The notes beneath the pieces are model-generated. The model was not told where the DNA came from and did no database searches. It saw only the letters and a list, made by a program, of their open reading frames with translations. Below, one piece after another: positions 17,046-24,893 of a stretch of DNA of 64,000 bases. A program made the position numbers and the translations under genes. The stretch covers positions 62,001 to 126,000 of the forward strand of contig JADMKK010000021.1 of assembly GCA_015478895.1 (NCBI GenBank), in the 5' to 3' direction. Each line of letters starts with the position of its first letter. The stretch's first letter is position 1. The stretch comes from Comamonas sp. GTDB taxonomy: Bacteria; Pseudomonadota; Gammaproteobacteria; Burkholderiales; Burkholderiaceae_C.

Positions 17046-19133
17046 ATGTTGACTGCAAAGACATCCTCCACAGACGTGGGCCAAGCACTCTTGTACCCAA
17101 AGAGCATTGCATTGGTCGGAGCATCTGACGATGCCAAAAAAACCGGCGGCCGCCCGCAGTTGTTCCTGCGCCGTTCGGGCTTCCAAGGCAAGGTCTACCC
17201 GATCAACCCCCGTCGCACCGAAGTACAAGGCGAAAAAGCATGGCCCAGCCTGTCTTCGCTACCTGAAGTGCCGGAGCATGTCTTTGTTCTTTCACCTACA
17301 GATACCGTAGTTCCTACTGTTCAGGAATGCGCCAAGCTGGGCGTCAAGCTGGTCACTATTTTGGCCAGCGGATTCTCGGAATCGGGCCCTGAAGGTGTCG
17401 AGCGTGAAAACCAGCTGCGTGCAATTGCCCAAGAAAGCGGCATTCGCATTCTCGGCCCCAGCAGCTTGGGTGTTGTGAATCCCAATAATGGCCTGATGCT
17501 GACCGCCAATGCAGCCTTTGCAGAGCCTGATGTCCCTAAGGGCAAGGTGTTTGTCGCCTCCCACAGTGGCAGCATGATTGGCGCGCTGGTATCGCGCGGC
17601 AAGGCACGCGGCGTAGGTTTTGCGGGGTTGGTGTCTGTAGGCAGTGAAGTGGATTTGAGCGTGGGCGAAATCTGCGCAGCCACACTGGATGACCCAGCCA
17701 TTGAAGGTTATGTGCTGTTCTTGGAAAGCCTGCGCCACGGCGATCAGCTGCAGGCTTTTGCCCGAGAAGCGGCCAAGCGCGGCAAGTCCGTGATTGCTTA
17801 CAAACTGGGGCGCTCCAGCGCCGCAGCTGAAATGGCAGCCACCCACACTGGCGCGCTGGCAGGTGAAGACGATATTGCCGATGCATTCCTGAAAGACTTG
17901 GGCATTGCTCGCGTCGAAATGCTGGAAACGCTGTTCGAAATTTTCCCACTGGCACAAAAAATTCCAGCTCAAACAAAGGTTGCTCAGCGTGTAGCCGTCG
18001 TCACCACTACGGGTGGTGGTGCAGCCATGGTGGTTGATCAGCTGGGCGTACGCGGCATTACCGTACAACCGCCTTCGGCAGAAACCATTGCCAAACTGCA
18101 AGCCGCCGACATTCCGGGCAATGCAGGCCGTGTGCTGGACCTGACGCTGGCAGGCACCAAGTACGAAGTCATGATGAAGGCGCTGGACATTTTGCTCAAC
18201 GCACCTGAGTTCGACATGGTGATTGCCGTGGTGGGTTCCTCCGCCCGCTTTAACCCCGACTTGGCGGTCAAGCCCATCATGGACAGCGCAGGCCACAGCA
18301 AACCACTGGTCACCATGCTGGTGCCCGATGCACCACAAGCGCTGGCGCAGTTGACCCAGGCTGACATCCCTTGCTTTCGCACGCCAGAAAGCTGTGCAGA
18401 TGCAATCGCTTCGGTGTTCTCTCGCCGCCAGCTCAGCGTTCCTGCCATCGTCAAGGGCCATGCCACCACCGCCACCCGTGCGTTGAGTGAAGCCCAAGCC
18501 TACGATCTACTGGATACCCTGCAAGTGCCCCACGCGCCTGCAGCCACCTTTGATTTGCAGACCCTGCAGCCCGGCGCACTGCCTTTTGACTTCCCTGTGG
18601 TGGCCAAGGTTTGTTCCGAGCACATCCCCCACAAGACAGAAGTGGGCGGTGTCGTGCTGAGTATTCGCAGCCAGGAAGAATTGGCAGCTGCTTTTGCCAC
18701 GCTGCGCAACAATTTGCAGGAGCGCGCCCCAGGCGTGCCTTGCGATCAGGTGCTGGTGCAGCCCATGCGCAAAGGGCTGACCGAAGTGCTGGTGGGCTAC
18801 CGCATTGATCCTGATGCAGGCCCCATCATCATGCTGGCAGCAGGCGGCATCTGGGCTGAAGTCATGCGTGACCGAAGCATTCGCCTGGCACCCGTGAGTG
18901 TGGAAACCGCCCAGGAAATGATTGGTGAGGTGAAGATGCTGCAAACCGTAGCCGGGTTGCGTGGCAAGGCCAAGGGTGACCTGAACGCGCTGGCGCAGAC
19001 CATCTCCAATCTCTCACAACTGGCGTTGCGTACTGACTTGAACGTGACGGAAGCGGAAGTCAATCCCTTGATGGTGATGCCTGAAGGTGAAGGCGTGTTG
19101 GCCGTCGATGCTTTGGTGATGCAACCGCTGTGA
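17046..19133 (+). CDS. acetate-CoA ligase family protein (NDP-forming acyl-CoA synthetase)
   Basis: A 695-residue single-chain NDP-forming acyl-CoA synthetase. Domains in order: CoA-binding Rossmann fold (LLYPKSIALVGASDD, 15-30, to ~135), succinyl-CoA-ligase-like domain with SGSMIGALVSRG and the phospho-histidine candidate His267 in AATHTGALAGEDD, a second ligase domain with TTTGGGAAMVVDQLG near 325, and a C-terminal ATP-grasp domain (~480-695) with FPVVAKVCSEHIPHKTEVGG and EAEVNPLMV. It activates a carboxylic acid to its CoA thioester using ATP. It starts 3 bases after the Bug gene and overlaps the next gene by 4 bases (GTGA), so the three are tightly coupled. The likely role is activation of the acid bound by the Bug protein. 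Confidence 0.9.
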   Translation: MLTAKTSSTDVGQALLYPKSIALVGASDDAKKTGGRPQLFLRRSGFQGKVYPINPRRTEVQGEKAWPSLSSLPEVPEHVFVLSPTDTVVPTVQECAKLGVKLVTILASGFSESGPEGVERENQLRAIAQESGIRILGPSSLGVVNPNNGLMLTANAAFAEPDVPKGKVFVASHSGSMIGALVSRGKARGVGFAGLVSVGSEVDLSVGEICAATLDDPAIEGYVLFLESLRHGDQLQAFAREAAKRGKSVIAYKLGRSSAAAEMAATHTGALAGEDDIADAFLKDLGIARVEMLETLFEIFPLAQKIPAQTKVAQRVAVVTTTGGGAAMVVDQLGVRGITVQPPSAETIAKLQAADIPGNAGRVLDLTLAGTKYEVMMKALDILLNAPEFDMVIAVVGSSARFNPDLAVKPIMDSAGHSKPLVTMLVPDAPQALAQLTQADIPCFRTPESCADAIASVFSRRQLSVPAIVKGHATTATRALSEAQAYDLLDTLQVPHAPAATFDLQTLQPGALPFDFPVVAKVCSEHIPHKTEVGGVVLSIRSQEELAAAFATLRNNLQERAPGVPCDQVLVQPMRKGLTEVLVGYRIDPDAGPIIMLAAGGIWAEVMRDRSIRLAPVSVETAQEMIGEVKMLQTVAGLRGKAKGDLNALAQTISNLSQLALRTDLNVTEAEVNPLMVMPEGEGVLAVDALVMQPL

Positions 19134-19837
19134 TCTCGTACGCCCCGCCCCCGGTTGACACAGAGGCGGATGCCCTGAATGGGCAGCCACACCTTCTGCT
19201 ACAACACGCCAATGCGCCACGGATGCCGACAGGCAGTGGCATTGTCTGGCACAGCTGGGGCCAAGGCGCGGTGCTGGTGCTGTTGCATGACTGGAACCAC
19301 AGCTGGCAAGAGTGGCAACACAACATCGAACCCTTGTCACGCAAGTTTCAGGTTTGTGTGGCACAGCTTCCCGGTTCGCTGGAAAAGCATGCGCCAGACT
19401 GGGAGGACACCCAGGCTTGGGCACTGGCGCTGCGCAGTGACTTGCATGCGTTTTTTCCGGGTCAGTCATTCAGCCTGCTGGGGCAAGGGTGGGGCAGTAT
19501 TTTGGCAGCCTATATCGCGCCAGATATGGAGCAACTGTCTAGCTTGGTGCTGCTGGGTGTGGGGGGACATGGCAGTGCCCCGCATCTTGCAGCACCACAG
19601 CCAGACGTGCTGGCAGCCAAGCTGCAACGCCACTGGCAATACTTTTCCAAGCCTGCATTACTAATATGGGGAGAAGGCGAAGGCGTTCCCTCACCCAGCC
19701 GGGCAGCGATTACTTTGGCAGCAGGCCATGAAGAGCGTGAATGGATGGCCTTGCCCAATGCTGCCTACCCGCTTCAGCAAACCTGCGCCACGGAAGTCAA
19801 CATGGTGCTCACCCATTGGCTGCTGTCACACAGCTGA
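19130..19837 (+). CDS. alpha/beta-hydrolase-fold protein lacking catalytic Ser and His
   Basis: A 235-residue alpha/beta-hydrolase-like protein starting at GTG overlapping the CoA ligase stop. Fold landmarks include VLVLLHDWNHSWQEWQ (oxyanion-loop region), the nucleophile elbow and a late YPLQQ segment. The elbow reads LLGQGWGSIL, so the nucleophile position of the usual GxSxG is glycine, and the usual terminal GHxP reads AAYPLQQ, with Ala where the catalytic His is expected. Both substitutions come from unbroken sequence. It therefore looks like a pseudoenzyme or a non-hydrolytic member of the fold, retained in an operon of CoA-thioester enzymes. The closest functional hydrolases of such operons act as thioesterases or carboxylesterases. 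Confidence 0.75.
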   Translation: MISYAPPPVDTEADALNGQPHLLLQHANAPRMPTGSGIVWHSWGQGAVLVLLHDWNHSWQEWQHNIEPLSRKFQVCVAQLPGSLEKHAPDWEDTQAWALALRSDLHAFFPGQSFSLLGQGWGSILAAYIAPDMEQLSSLVLLGVGGHGSAPHLAAPQPDVLAAKLQRHWQYFSKPALLIWGEGEGVPSPSRAAITLAAGHEEREWMALPNAAYPLQQTCATEVNMVLTHWLLSHS

Positions 19838-19891
19838 CGCCGCCAGCCTCGGTGTACGCTGGGCCAACTAGTGCGCTCCCTAGAATGCCGT

Positions 19892-20800
19892 ATGAGTAAA
19901 AAGCTACCGCCGCTGAATCCACTGAAAGTCTTTGACACAGTGGTTCGCACCCAGAATTTGACCAAGGCGGCACAAGAGCTACACATCAGCCAGTCCGCGG
20001 TCAGCAAGCAGTTGAATGTCCTGCAGACGTACCTCGGCGTTGAACTATTTCGCCGCGAGCGGCATGGCATCAGCCTGACCTATTCTGGCCAGCGCTACGC
20101 CGAGGCCATCAACCCGGCTTTCGACATGCTTTCCAAGGCCACCGAGGATCTGATGCGTTCAGGCTCGGACAGCACGCTGCGCATCCAAACCTACACCACA
20201 TTTGCGGCCAAATGGCTGATTCCACGTCTGTCAGATTTCAACAGCAAGCATCCTGATATCACCGTCAAGATCACCAACTCGGTTTCGAACGTGGACTTTG
20301 ACCGCGACAACGTTGATCTGGCGATTCAGATGGGCAACGGCGCATGGCCAGGGCAGGACAGCGATTTTCTGTTTGAAGACATCATTGAGCCAGTCTGCAG
20401 TCCCGAGTTTCTCAAACTCCATGCCCCGGATGCACGCTATCCGCAGGCCCTGCTGCGCGTGCGCTTGCTGGTTTCACATTTCCGCCCCCACGACTGGAAA
20501 ACCTGGGCCAAATTGTGCCGCTATGACCAGGAGATCGAGCGCACAGAGCAAATGCGCTTTAGCAGCTCCATACTGACTTGGCAGGCAGCGGCAGACAGTC
20601 TGGGCATTGCGATTGGCCAGACCACTTTACTGGTCGATGACCTGAAAAAGCAAAAGCTTATTGCGCCCTTCAACTTACCGGTCAAGACAGGCTTGTCGTA
20701 CTACCTGGTGCGACCTCAGTTACAGCGTCACTCGCGCAAAGTAGAAATTTTTAGAAGCTGGATTGCCACGCAGCTTGAACTCCTCCAACACCCCGCCTGA
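19892..20800 (+). CDS. LysR-family transcriptional regulator
   Basis: A 302-residue LysR regulator of the GcvA-like subgroup. The winged helix-turn-helix is at residues 5-65 (NPLKVFDTVVRTQNLTKAA, ISQSAVSKQLNVL, LGVELFRR), followed by a periplasmic-binding-like effector domain with SDFNSKHPDITVKI and DLAIQMGNGAWPG. The ATG at 19892 is chosen; an in-frame GTG at 19871 gives only seven more residues. A TAGAAT hexamer lies 6 bases before the ATG, which could make the mRNA nearly leaderless. It lies at the end of the plus-strand CoA operon and is the likely regulator of the cluster, perhaps through the divergent gap 14678-14869. Confidence 0.9.
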   Translation: MSKKLPPLNPLKVFDTVVRTQNLTKAAQELHISQSAVSKQLNVLQTYLGVELFRRERHGISLTYSGQRYAEAINPAFDMLSKATEDLMRSGSDSTLRIQTYTTFAAKWLIPRLSDFNSKHPDITVKITNSVSNVDFDRDNVDLAIQMGNGAWPGQDSDFLFEDIIEPVCSPEFLKLHAPDARYPQALLRVRLLVSHFRPHDWKTWAKLCRYDQEIERTEQMRFSSSILTWQAAADSLGIAIGQTTLLVDDLKKQKLIAPFNLPVKTGLSYYLVRPQLQRHSRKVEIFRSWIATQLELLQHPA

Positions 20801-20801
20801 G

Positions 20802-21920
20802 ATGACCGCCCACCGACACAGGCTTGCGCCGATCTTCGCCTACCTGATGACATTGACAGCAGCATTTGTGGCTGCCCAGTGCTTTATCTGGCTGCAAATT
20901 CCCCTGCCTTGGCTCACTGGCCCTTTGCTTTGTATCGGCATCCTGTCTGTGCTGAATACGCCGGTCGTGAGCATCGTCATGGTGCGCAATCTGGCGCAAT
21001 GGGCGATGGGATCGGCACTGGGGCTTTATTTCACGCCGGAGATTTTGGCGATCATATCTCAGCTGTGGTGGTGCGTGGCACTCACGGTGCTGGTGGCGAT
21101 TGCGCTGGGACTATTTAGCACCCAGTTCATCACATTTTTAAATCGCAACAACACCGGCTTTAGCAGCCGCCAGCAATTGGTGGCAACGGCTTATTACGCA
21201 GGGGCCATTGGAGCAGCATCGGAGATGACACTGCTGGCAGAGCGCCAGCAAGCGCGCACGGATCTGGTGGCTGCCAGCCATAGTTTGCGACTGATGATCG
21301 TCACGTTGTGCATTCCATTTGCCGTCACCTTGATCGAAACGTCGTCTGCCGGCTCCAGCACCACGCTGGCCCCCCTACCGTTGCAAGCGTTCCAGCCATT
21401 AGGTTTTGCGCTGTTTGCGCTGATTACTGCTGCGGGTATTGGCGTGCTCCACTATTTCAAGATGCCCAATCCCTGGTTCTTGGGGCCATTTTTTGCTTCC
21501 GTCATTTTGGCTGTGCTGGAATGCAATTTGTCGGCCATGCCTCCTGGCTCCAGCAGTGCTGCGCAGCTCATCATTGGCGTGAGCTTGGGAGTGCGTTTTA
21601 GCAGTGAGTTTCTCAAAAGCGCACCCTTCTGGGCTTTCAGCATTGCACTGCTCAGTCTGTGCTTGATCGCCATCAGCGCAGGTTTTGGCTGGCTGCTGAG
21701 CCAATTCGTGCCCGTTGATTTCGCGTCGCTGCTGCTGGCAACTGCACCCGGCGGCATCGTTGAAATGGCCATTACCGCCAAAATTTTTGCACTCTCTGTG
21801 CCCGTGGTTACCGCCTTTCAGGTCACCCGTCTGGTGGCAGTATTGCTGCTGTCGAACTGGGTCTATCGCTGCATCTATCGAGAAGCTCCCGCGCCAGAGT
21901 CAACGAGCGCCAAACGCTAG
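20802..21920 (+). CDS. AbrB-family membrane protein (duplicated AbrB domain)
   Basis: A 372-residue multi-membrane-span protein of the AbrB family (PF05145), named from homology to an E. coli regulator of aidB, not the Bacillus AbrB DNA-binding protein. Two related halves are visible, each with a conserved element: PLPWLTGPLLCIGIL near the start and NPWFLGPFFASVIL in the second half, and TAYYAGAIGAASEM matched by TAPGGIVEMAITAK. Function of the family is unknown; transport has been suggested. It starts 1 base after the LysR stop. An in-frame TTG at 20763 inside the LysR gene is unlikely. Its position in the cluster makes an inner membrane carrier for the same substrate an attractive guess. 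Confidence 0.85.
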   Translation: MTAHRHRLAPIFAYLMTLTAAFVAAQCFIWLQIPLPWLTGPLLCIGILSVLNTPVVSIVMVRNLAQWAMGSALGLYFTPEILAIISQLWWCVALTVLVAIALGLFSTQFITFLNRNNTGFSSRQQLVATAYYAGAIGAASEMTLLAERQQARTDLVAASHSLRLMIVTLCIPFAVTLIETSSAGSSTTLAPLPLQAFQPLGFALFALITAAGIGVLHYFKMPNPWFLGPFFASVILAVLECNLSAMPPGSSSAAQLIIGVSLGVRFSSEFLKSAPFWAFSIALLSLCLIAISAGFGWLLSQFVPVDFASLLLATAPGGIVEMAITAKIFALSVPVVTAFQVTRLVAVLLLSNWVYRCIYREAPAPESTSAKR

Positions 21921-22114
21921 TAAAAACCCTATGTTTTTCAACTATTTATGAAAAATATAGACGCTTTCACCCCCATCGTCACAAACCCGTCAGCAACTTA
22001 AAGGGGTGCTCCGTAAAATCGCGCGATTGCGCATTTCTACAAGTCTGCCGGGCAGTTTTTGGCCACACGCCAAGAGGTGTACCTGCGGCACATCTCGCGC
22101 TTTTTGGAGACACC

Positions 22115-22726
22115 ATGCAAGCACTGTTACGACTCTCACGGGGGATCGACTGGCTCAATGCCCAAGTCGGTAAATACGTTATCTGGCTCATTTTGGCGGC
22201 CACCGTTATCAGCGGTCTGAATGCCATCGTGCGCAAAGCTTTTCACACCAGCTCTAACGCTTTCCTAGAGGTGCAGTGGTACTTTTTTGCAGCGTCTTTC
22301 CTGCTCGCTGCAGGCTATACGCTGCTGGAAAAAGAGCACGTCAAGGTGGACGTCATCAACGCCAAGCTCAAGCTGCGCACACGGGTGTGGATTGACATCA
22401 TTGGCTTTGCCTTTTTCCTCACGCCCATGTGCGCCATCGTGGTGTATTACGGCACGCCCTTCTTCCTGCAAGCGCTGAACTCCGGCGAAATGTCCAGCAA
22501 CGCTGGCGGTCTGATCCGCTGGCCCGTGTATTTGATGATGCCCCTTGGTTTTGGCTTACTGCTGCTGCAAGGCTTCTCCGAACTCATCAAACGCATTGCC
22601 TTCCTGCAAGGGTTGATTGACGACCCGATGGTCAAAATCGTCGCCAAAACGCCCGAAGAAGAGTTGGCCGAGGCCATTCTCAAAGCCGAAGAAGAAGCGG
22701 CCCGCAACGGCGTCAAACGCGTCTAA
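22115..22726 (+). CDS. TRAP transporter small permease (DctQ/FcbT2 type)
   Basis: A 203-residue small TRAP permease with four membrane segments (about 20-40, 55-75, 97-117, 142-165). WLILAATVISGLNAIVRKAF and the following VQWYFFAASFLLAAGYTLLEKEHVKVDV are typical of DctQ from the mannitol/chloroaromatic TRAP group. A long charged cytoplasmic tail rich in Glu and Ala closes the protein. TTTTGGAGA precedes the ATG. The large permease gene starts 17 bases downstream. No binding-protein gene accompanies the pair; two tandem binding proteins of the same TRAP group are at 50653 and 51905. Confidence 0.92.
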   Translation: MQALLRLSRGIDWLNAQVGKYVIWLILAATVISGLNAIVRKAFHTSSNAFLEVQWYFFAASFLLAAGYTLLEKEHVKVDVINAKLKLRTRVWIDIIGFAFFLTPMCAIVVYYGTPFFLQALNSGEMSSNAGGLIRWPVYLMMPLGFGLLLLQGFSELIKRIAFLQGLIDDPMVKIVAKTPEEELAEAILKAEEEAARNGVKRV

Positions 22727-22743
22727 GCAAGAGGGACATAGTT

Positions 22744-24501
22744 ATGGAATTCCTTACCAACAATATGGCCCCGATCATGTTCGTGGGCCTGATCTGCTTC
22801 TTGCTACTGGGCTTTCCCGTGGCATTCAGCCTGGGCGCGTGCGGCTTGTTCTTTGCTGTAGTGGGCATTGAACTGGGCGTGTTGCCCGAAGCCTTGATGC
22901 AGGCATTGCCGCTGCGCATCTACGGCATCATGCAAAACGAGACGATGCTGGCCATTCCGTTCTTCACGCTCATGGGACTGATCCTGGAGCGAAGCGGCAT
23001 GGCAGAAGACCTGCTGGACACCGTAGGCCAGCTGTTTGGTCCCATTCGCGGTGGTGTGGCCATTGCGGTGATTTTGGTAGGTGCGATGTTGGCGGCCACC
23101 ACCGGTGTGGTGGCAGCTTCGGTGATCTCGATGGGTTTGATCTCGCTGCCCATCATGCTCCGGTACGGTTATGACCGGCGCGTTGCCTCCGGTGTAATTG
23201 CGGCCTCGGGAACACTGGCTCAGATCATCCCGCCCTCGCTGGTATTGATTATCTTGGCCGACCAATTGGGCCGCAGCGTGGGCGACATGTACAAAGGCGC
23301 ATTCATCCCCGGCTTCATGCTGGTGGGTTTTTACATGGTCTTCATTTTCCTGCTGGCTTTCTTTAAGCCCAGCATGGTGCCTGCGCTGCCCCCGGAAGCG
23401 CGCAGCCTCAAGGAAAAAGATGGCTCCAACGGCATGACCTCGCTGGTGGTATTAACCGTGCTGTGCGTGGGCGTGTCGATTTTTGCGGCGCAGAACATGA
23501 CCACCATCCACACCTGGTTCACCGGTGAAGTAGTGGAACGCGTGGCCAAGGACGAAACCATTGTGTTCTCCATGTGCTTTGGCGTGGCACTGGCGTTTGT
23601 GGCCGCCATGGTTAACCGCATCACGGGACTTGGCCTGCTGTCCCACGTGGCAGAAAAGGTCACCTTTGTACTGATCCCTCCGCTGCTGCTGATCTTCTTG
23701 GTACTGGGAACGATTTTCTTGGGCATTGCCACACCAACCGAAGGCGGTGCCATGGGTGCCTTGGGCGCCATGGTGATGGCCTGGGTGCGTCGCCGACTAA
23801 GCTTTACCCTGCTCAAGCAGGCGCTGACAGCCACCACCAAGCTGTCGTGCTTTGTGATGTTCATTCTGATCGGTGCGACTATCTTTGGCCTGACCTTCCA
23901 AGGCGTGGACGGCCCGCTGTGGGTGGAACACCTGCTGTCGGATCTGCCAGGTGGCCAGATGGGCTTCCTGATCCTCGTGAACATCATGGTGTTCGTGCTG
24001 GCGTTCTTCTTGGACTTCTTTGAGCTGTCCTTCATCGTGGTGCCGTTGCTGGCCCCCGTGGCCGACAAACTGGGTATTGACCTGGTGTGGTTCGGCGTGC
24101 TGCTAGCGGTGAACATGCAGACTTCGTTCATGCACCCGCCATTTGGATTTGCGCTGTTCTTCCTGCGTTCGGTAGCGCCGGACAAGGAATACACAGACAA
24201 GCTGACCAAGCGCCGGATTGCACCCGTGACCACTGAGCAGATCTACATGGGCGCGATTCCGTTCCTGTGCATCCAGCTCCTCATGGTGGGCCTGATCATT
24301 GCCTTCCCGGGCATTGTCTCCAGCGGCATGGACGAGAAAGTCGATTACGACCTGGATGCCATCCGTGAGCAGATGGAGTCGTCCATGCCTGCGCCGATTG
24401 ACTTTGACAATCCGTACATGGAGCAAAGCGGCCCAGACGCCACCAGCGATACGGCTGACGAAGATCCGATGAAGGCACTTCAGGATGCGATGGGCAAATA
24501 A
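22744..24501 (+). CDS. TRAP transporter large permease (DctM/FcbT3 type)
   Basis: A 585-residue sodium-coupled TRAP permease of the longer DctM subgroup (mannitol/chloroaromatic type). Features include NETMLAIPFFTLMGLILERSG, GTLAQIIPPSLVLIILADQ and a C-terminal half with GIATPTEGGAMGALGAMVMAW and MHPPFGFALFFLRSVAP. About a dozen membrane segments are visible, plus an extra loop around 220-300 and an acidic cytoplasmic tail. With DctQ it forms the membrane part of a binding-protein-dependent secondary importer for an organic acid. A good terminator follows the stop. The substrate is not determined by the permease sequence. Confidence 0.93.
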   Translation: MEFLTNNMAPIMFVGLICFLLLGFPVAFSLGACGLFFAVVGIELGVLPEALMQALPLRIYGIMQNETMLAIPFFTLMGLILERSGMAEDLLDTVGQLFGPIRGGVAIAVILVGAMLAATTGVVAASVISMGLISLPIMLRYGYDRRVASGVIAASGTLAQIIPPSLVLIILADQLGRSVGDMYKGAFIPGFMLVGFYMVFIFLLAFFKPSMVPALPPEARSLKEKDGSNGMTSLVVLTVLCVGVSIFAAQNMTTIHTWFTGEVVERVAKDETIVFSMCFGVALAFVAAMVNRITGLGLLSHVAEKVTFVLIPPLLLIFLVLGTIFLGIATPTEGGAMGALGAMVMAWVRRRLSFTLLKQALTATTKLSCFVMFILIGATIFGLTFQGVDGPLWVEHLLSDLPGGQMGFLILVNIMVFVLAFFLDFFELSFIVVPLLAPVADKLGIDLVWFGVLLAVNMQTSFMHPPFGFALFFLRSVAPDKEYTDKLTKRRIAPVTTEQIYMGAIPFLCIQLLMVGLIIAFPGIVSSGMDEKVDYDLDAIREQMESSMPAPIDFDNPYMEQSGPDATSDTADEDPMKALQDAMGK

Positions 24502-24524
24502 ACCCTAGCGCCACCCCAAGCCCC

Positions 24525-24557
24525 AGCCCCTGACGCGCACAGCCTCAGGGGCTTTTT
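24525..24557 (+). terminator. rho-independent terminator after dctM
   Basis: Perfect 9-base arms AGCCCCTGA (24525-24533) and TCAGGGGCT (24545-24553) followed by TTTTT. Confidence 0.9.
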
Positions 24558-24651
24558 GATGGCATTTTGGACATCGCGCTTACCCAGACCCGATGACCCG
24601 CAAACGCACTCAATCTAGGCTTTAGGCAAGGTTGGCAGGATGACACATCCT

Positions 24652-24694
24652 AAAAAGATAGCTACCTGCCGTTATGTTTGCTAGTTTTCATAGT
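24652..24694. repeat. dispersed palindrome copy (dctM/nhaA gap)
   Basis: AAAAGATAGCTACCTGCC, then GTTATG, then TTTGCTAGTTTTCATAG. This is a degenerate copy in the opposite orientation to the one at 46284 and most similar to the copy at 40144. Confidence 0.6.
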
Positions 24695-24760
24695 CAAACC
24701 TCATCAATAACCAGAAAACAGAAGGGCTTACTGCTCTCATTACTGATAAACACGGAAGAG

Positions 24761-24789
24761 TTGAATGGCTCTGTGGACTTGGCTACACT
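24761..24789 (+). promoter_or_regulatory. sigma70 promoter of nhaA
   Basis: TTGAAT (24761-24766), 17-base spacer, TACACT (24784-24789), giving a predicted transcript start near 24796. A 20-base segment covering the -10 (CTTGGCTACACTGCCGCCTG) recurs exactly at 37764-37783. Confidence 0.7.
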
Positions 24790-24795
24790 GCCGCC

Positions 24796-24893
24796 TGGGT
24801 GCCCGCTGCATACGGTGGCGATGGCAGGTGAATGTTCATGCGCAGGTCGGGCCGCCTGCGCTGCACGTTATGCGTGCGCGCCCGCCTTTTGCA
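24796..24893 (+). ncRNA. structured nhaA leader RNA, possible nhaA-I (Li+/Na+) riboswitch
   Basis: A G/C-rich leader between the predicted start site and the nhaA ATG. Visible pairings: hairpin GCGCAGG (24840-24846) / CCTGCGC (24855-24861); a GU-containing stem CGCTGC (24804-24809) / GGTGGCG; a possible pseudoknot GCCCG (24801-24805) with CGGGC (24848-24852); and GGGTGC (24797-24802) with GCGCCC (24878-24883), which would bring the 5' end next to the translation start. Unpaired GGCGATGGCAGGTGAA looks like a conserved core. Position and layout recall the nhaA-I motif reported as a lithium-responsive riboswitch, but I match it from memory of the class, not by model. No Shine-Dalgarno sequence is visible outside this fold. 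Confidence 0.5.

Noticed and set aside
17292-18497. 401-codon open frame antisense to the CoA ligase gene
   Set aside because: Composition is Cys/His/Gln-rich and unlike a real protein; the sense frame has all domain motifs.
22080-22105. ACCTGCGGCA upstream of dctQ, also seen (complemented) upstream of the TRAP binding protein at 52987
   Set aside because: A 10-base match between two ~200-base gaps can arise by chance at a few percent; not enough for a shared operator.
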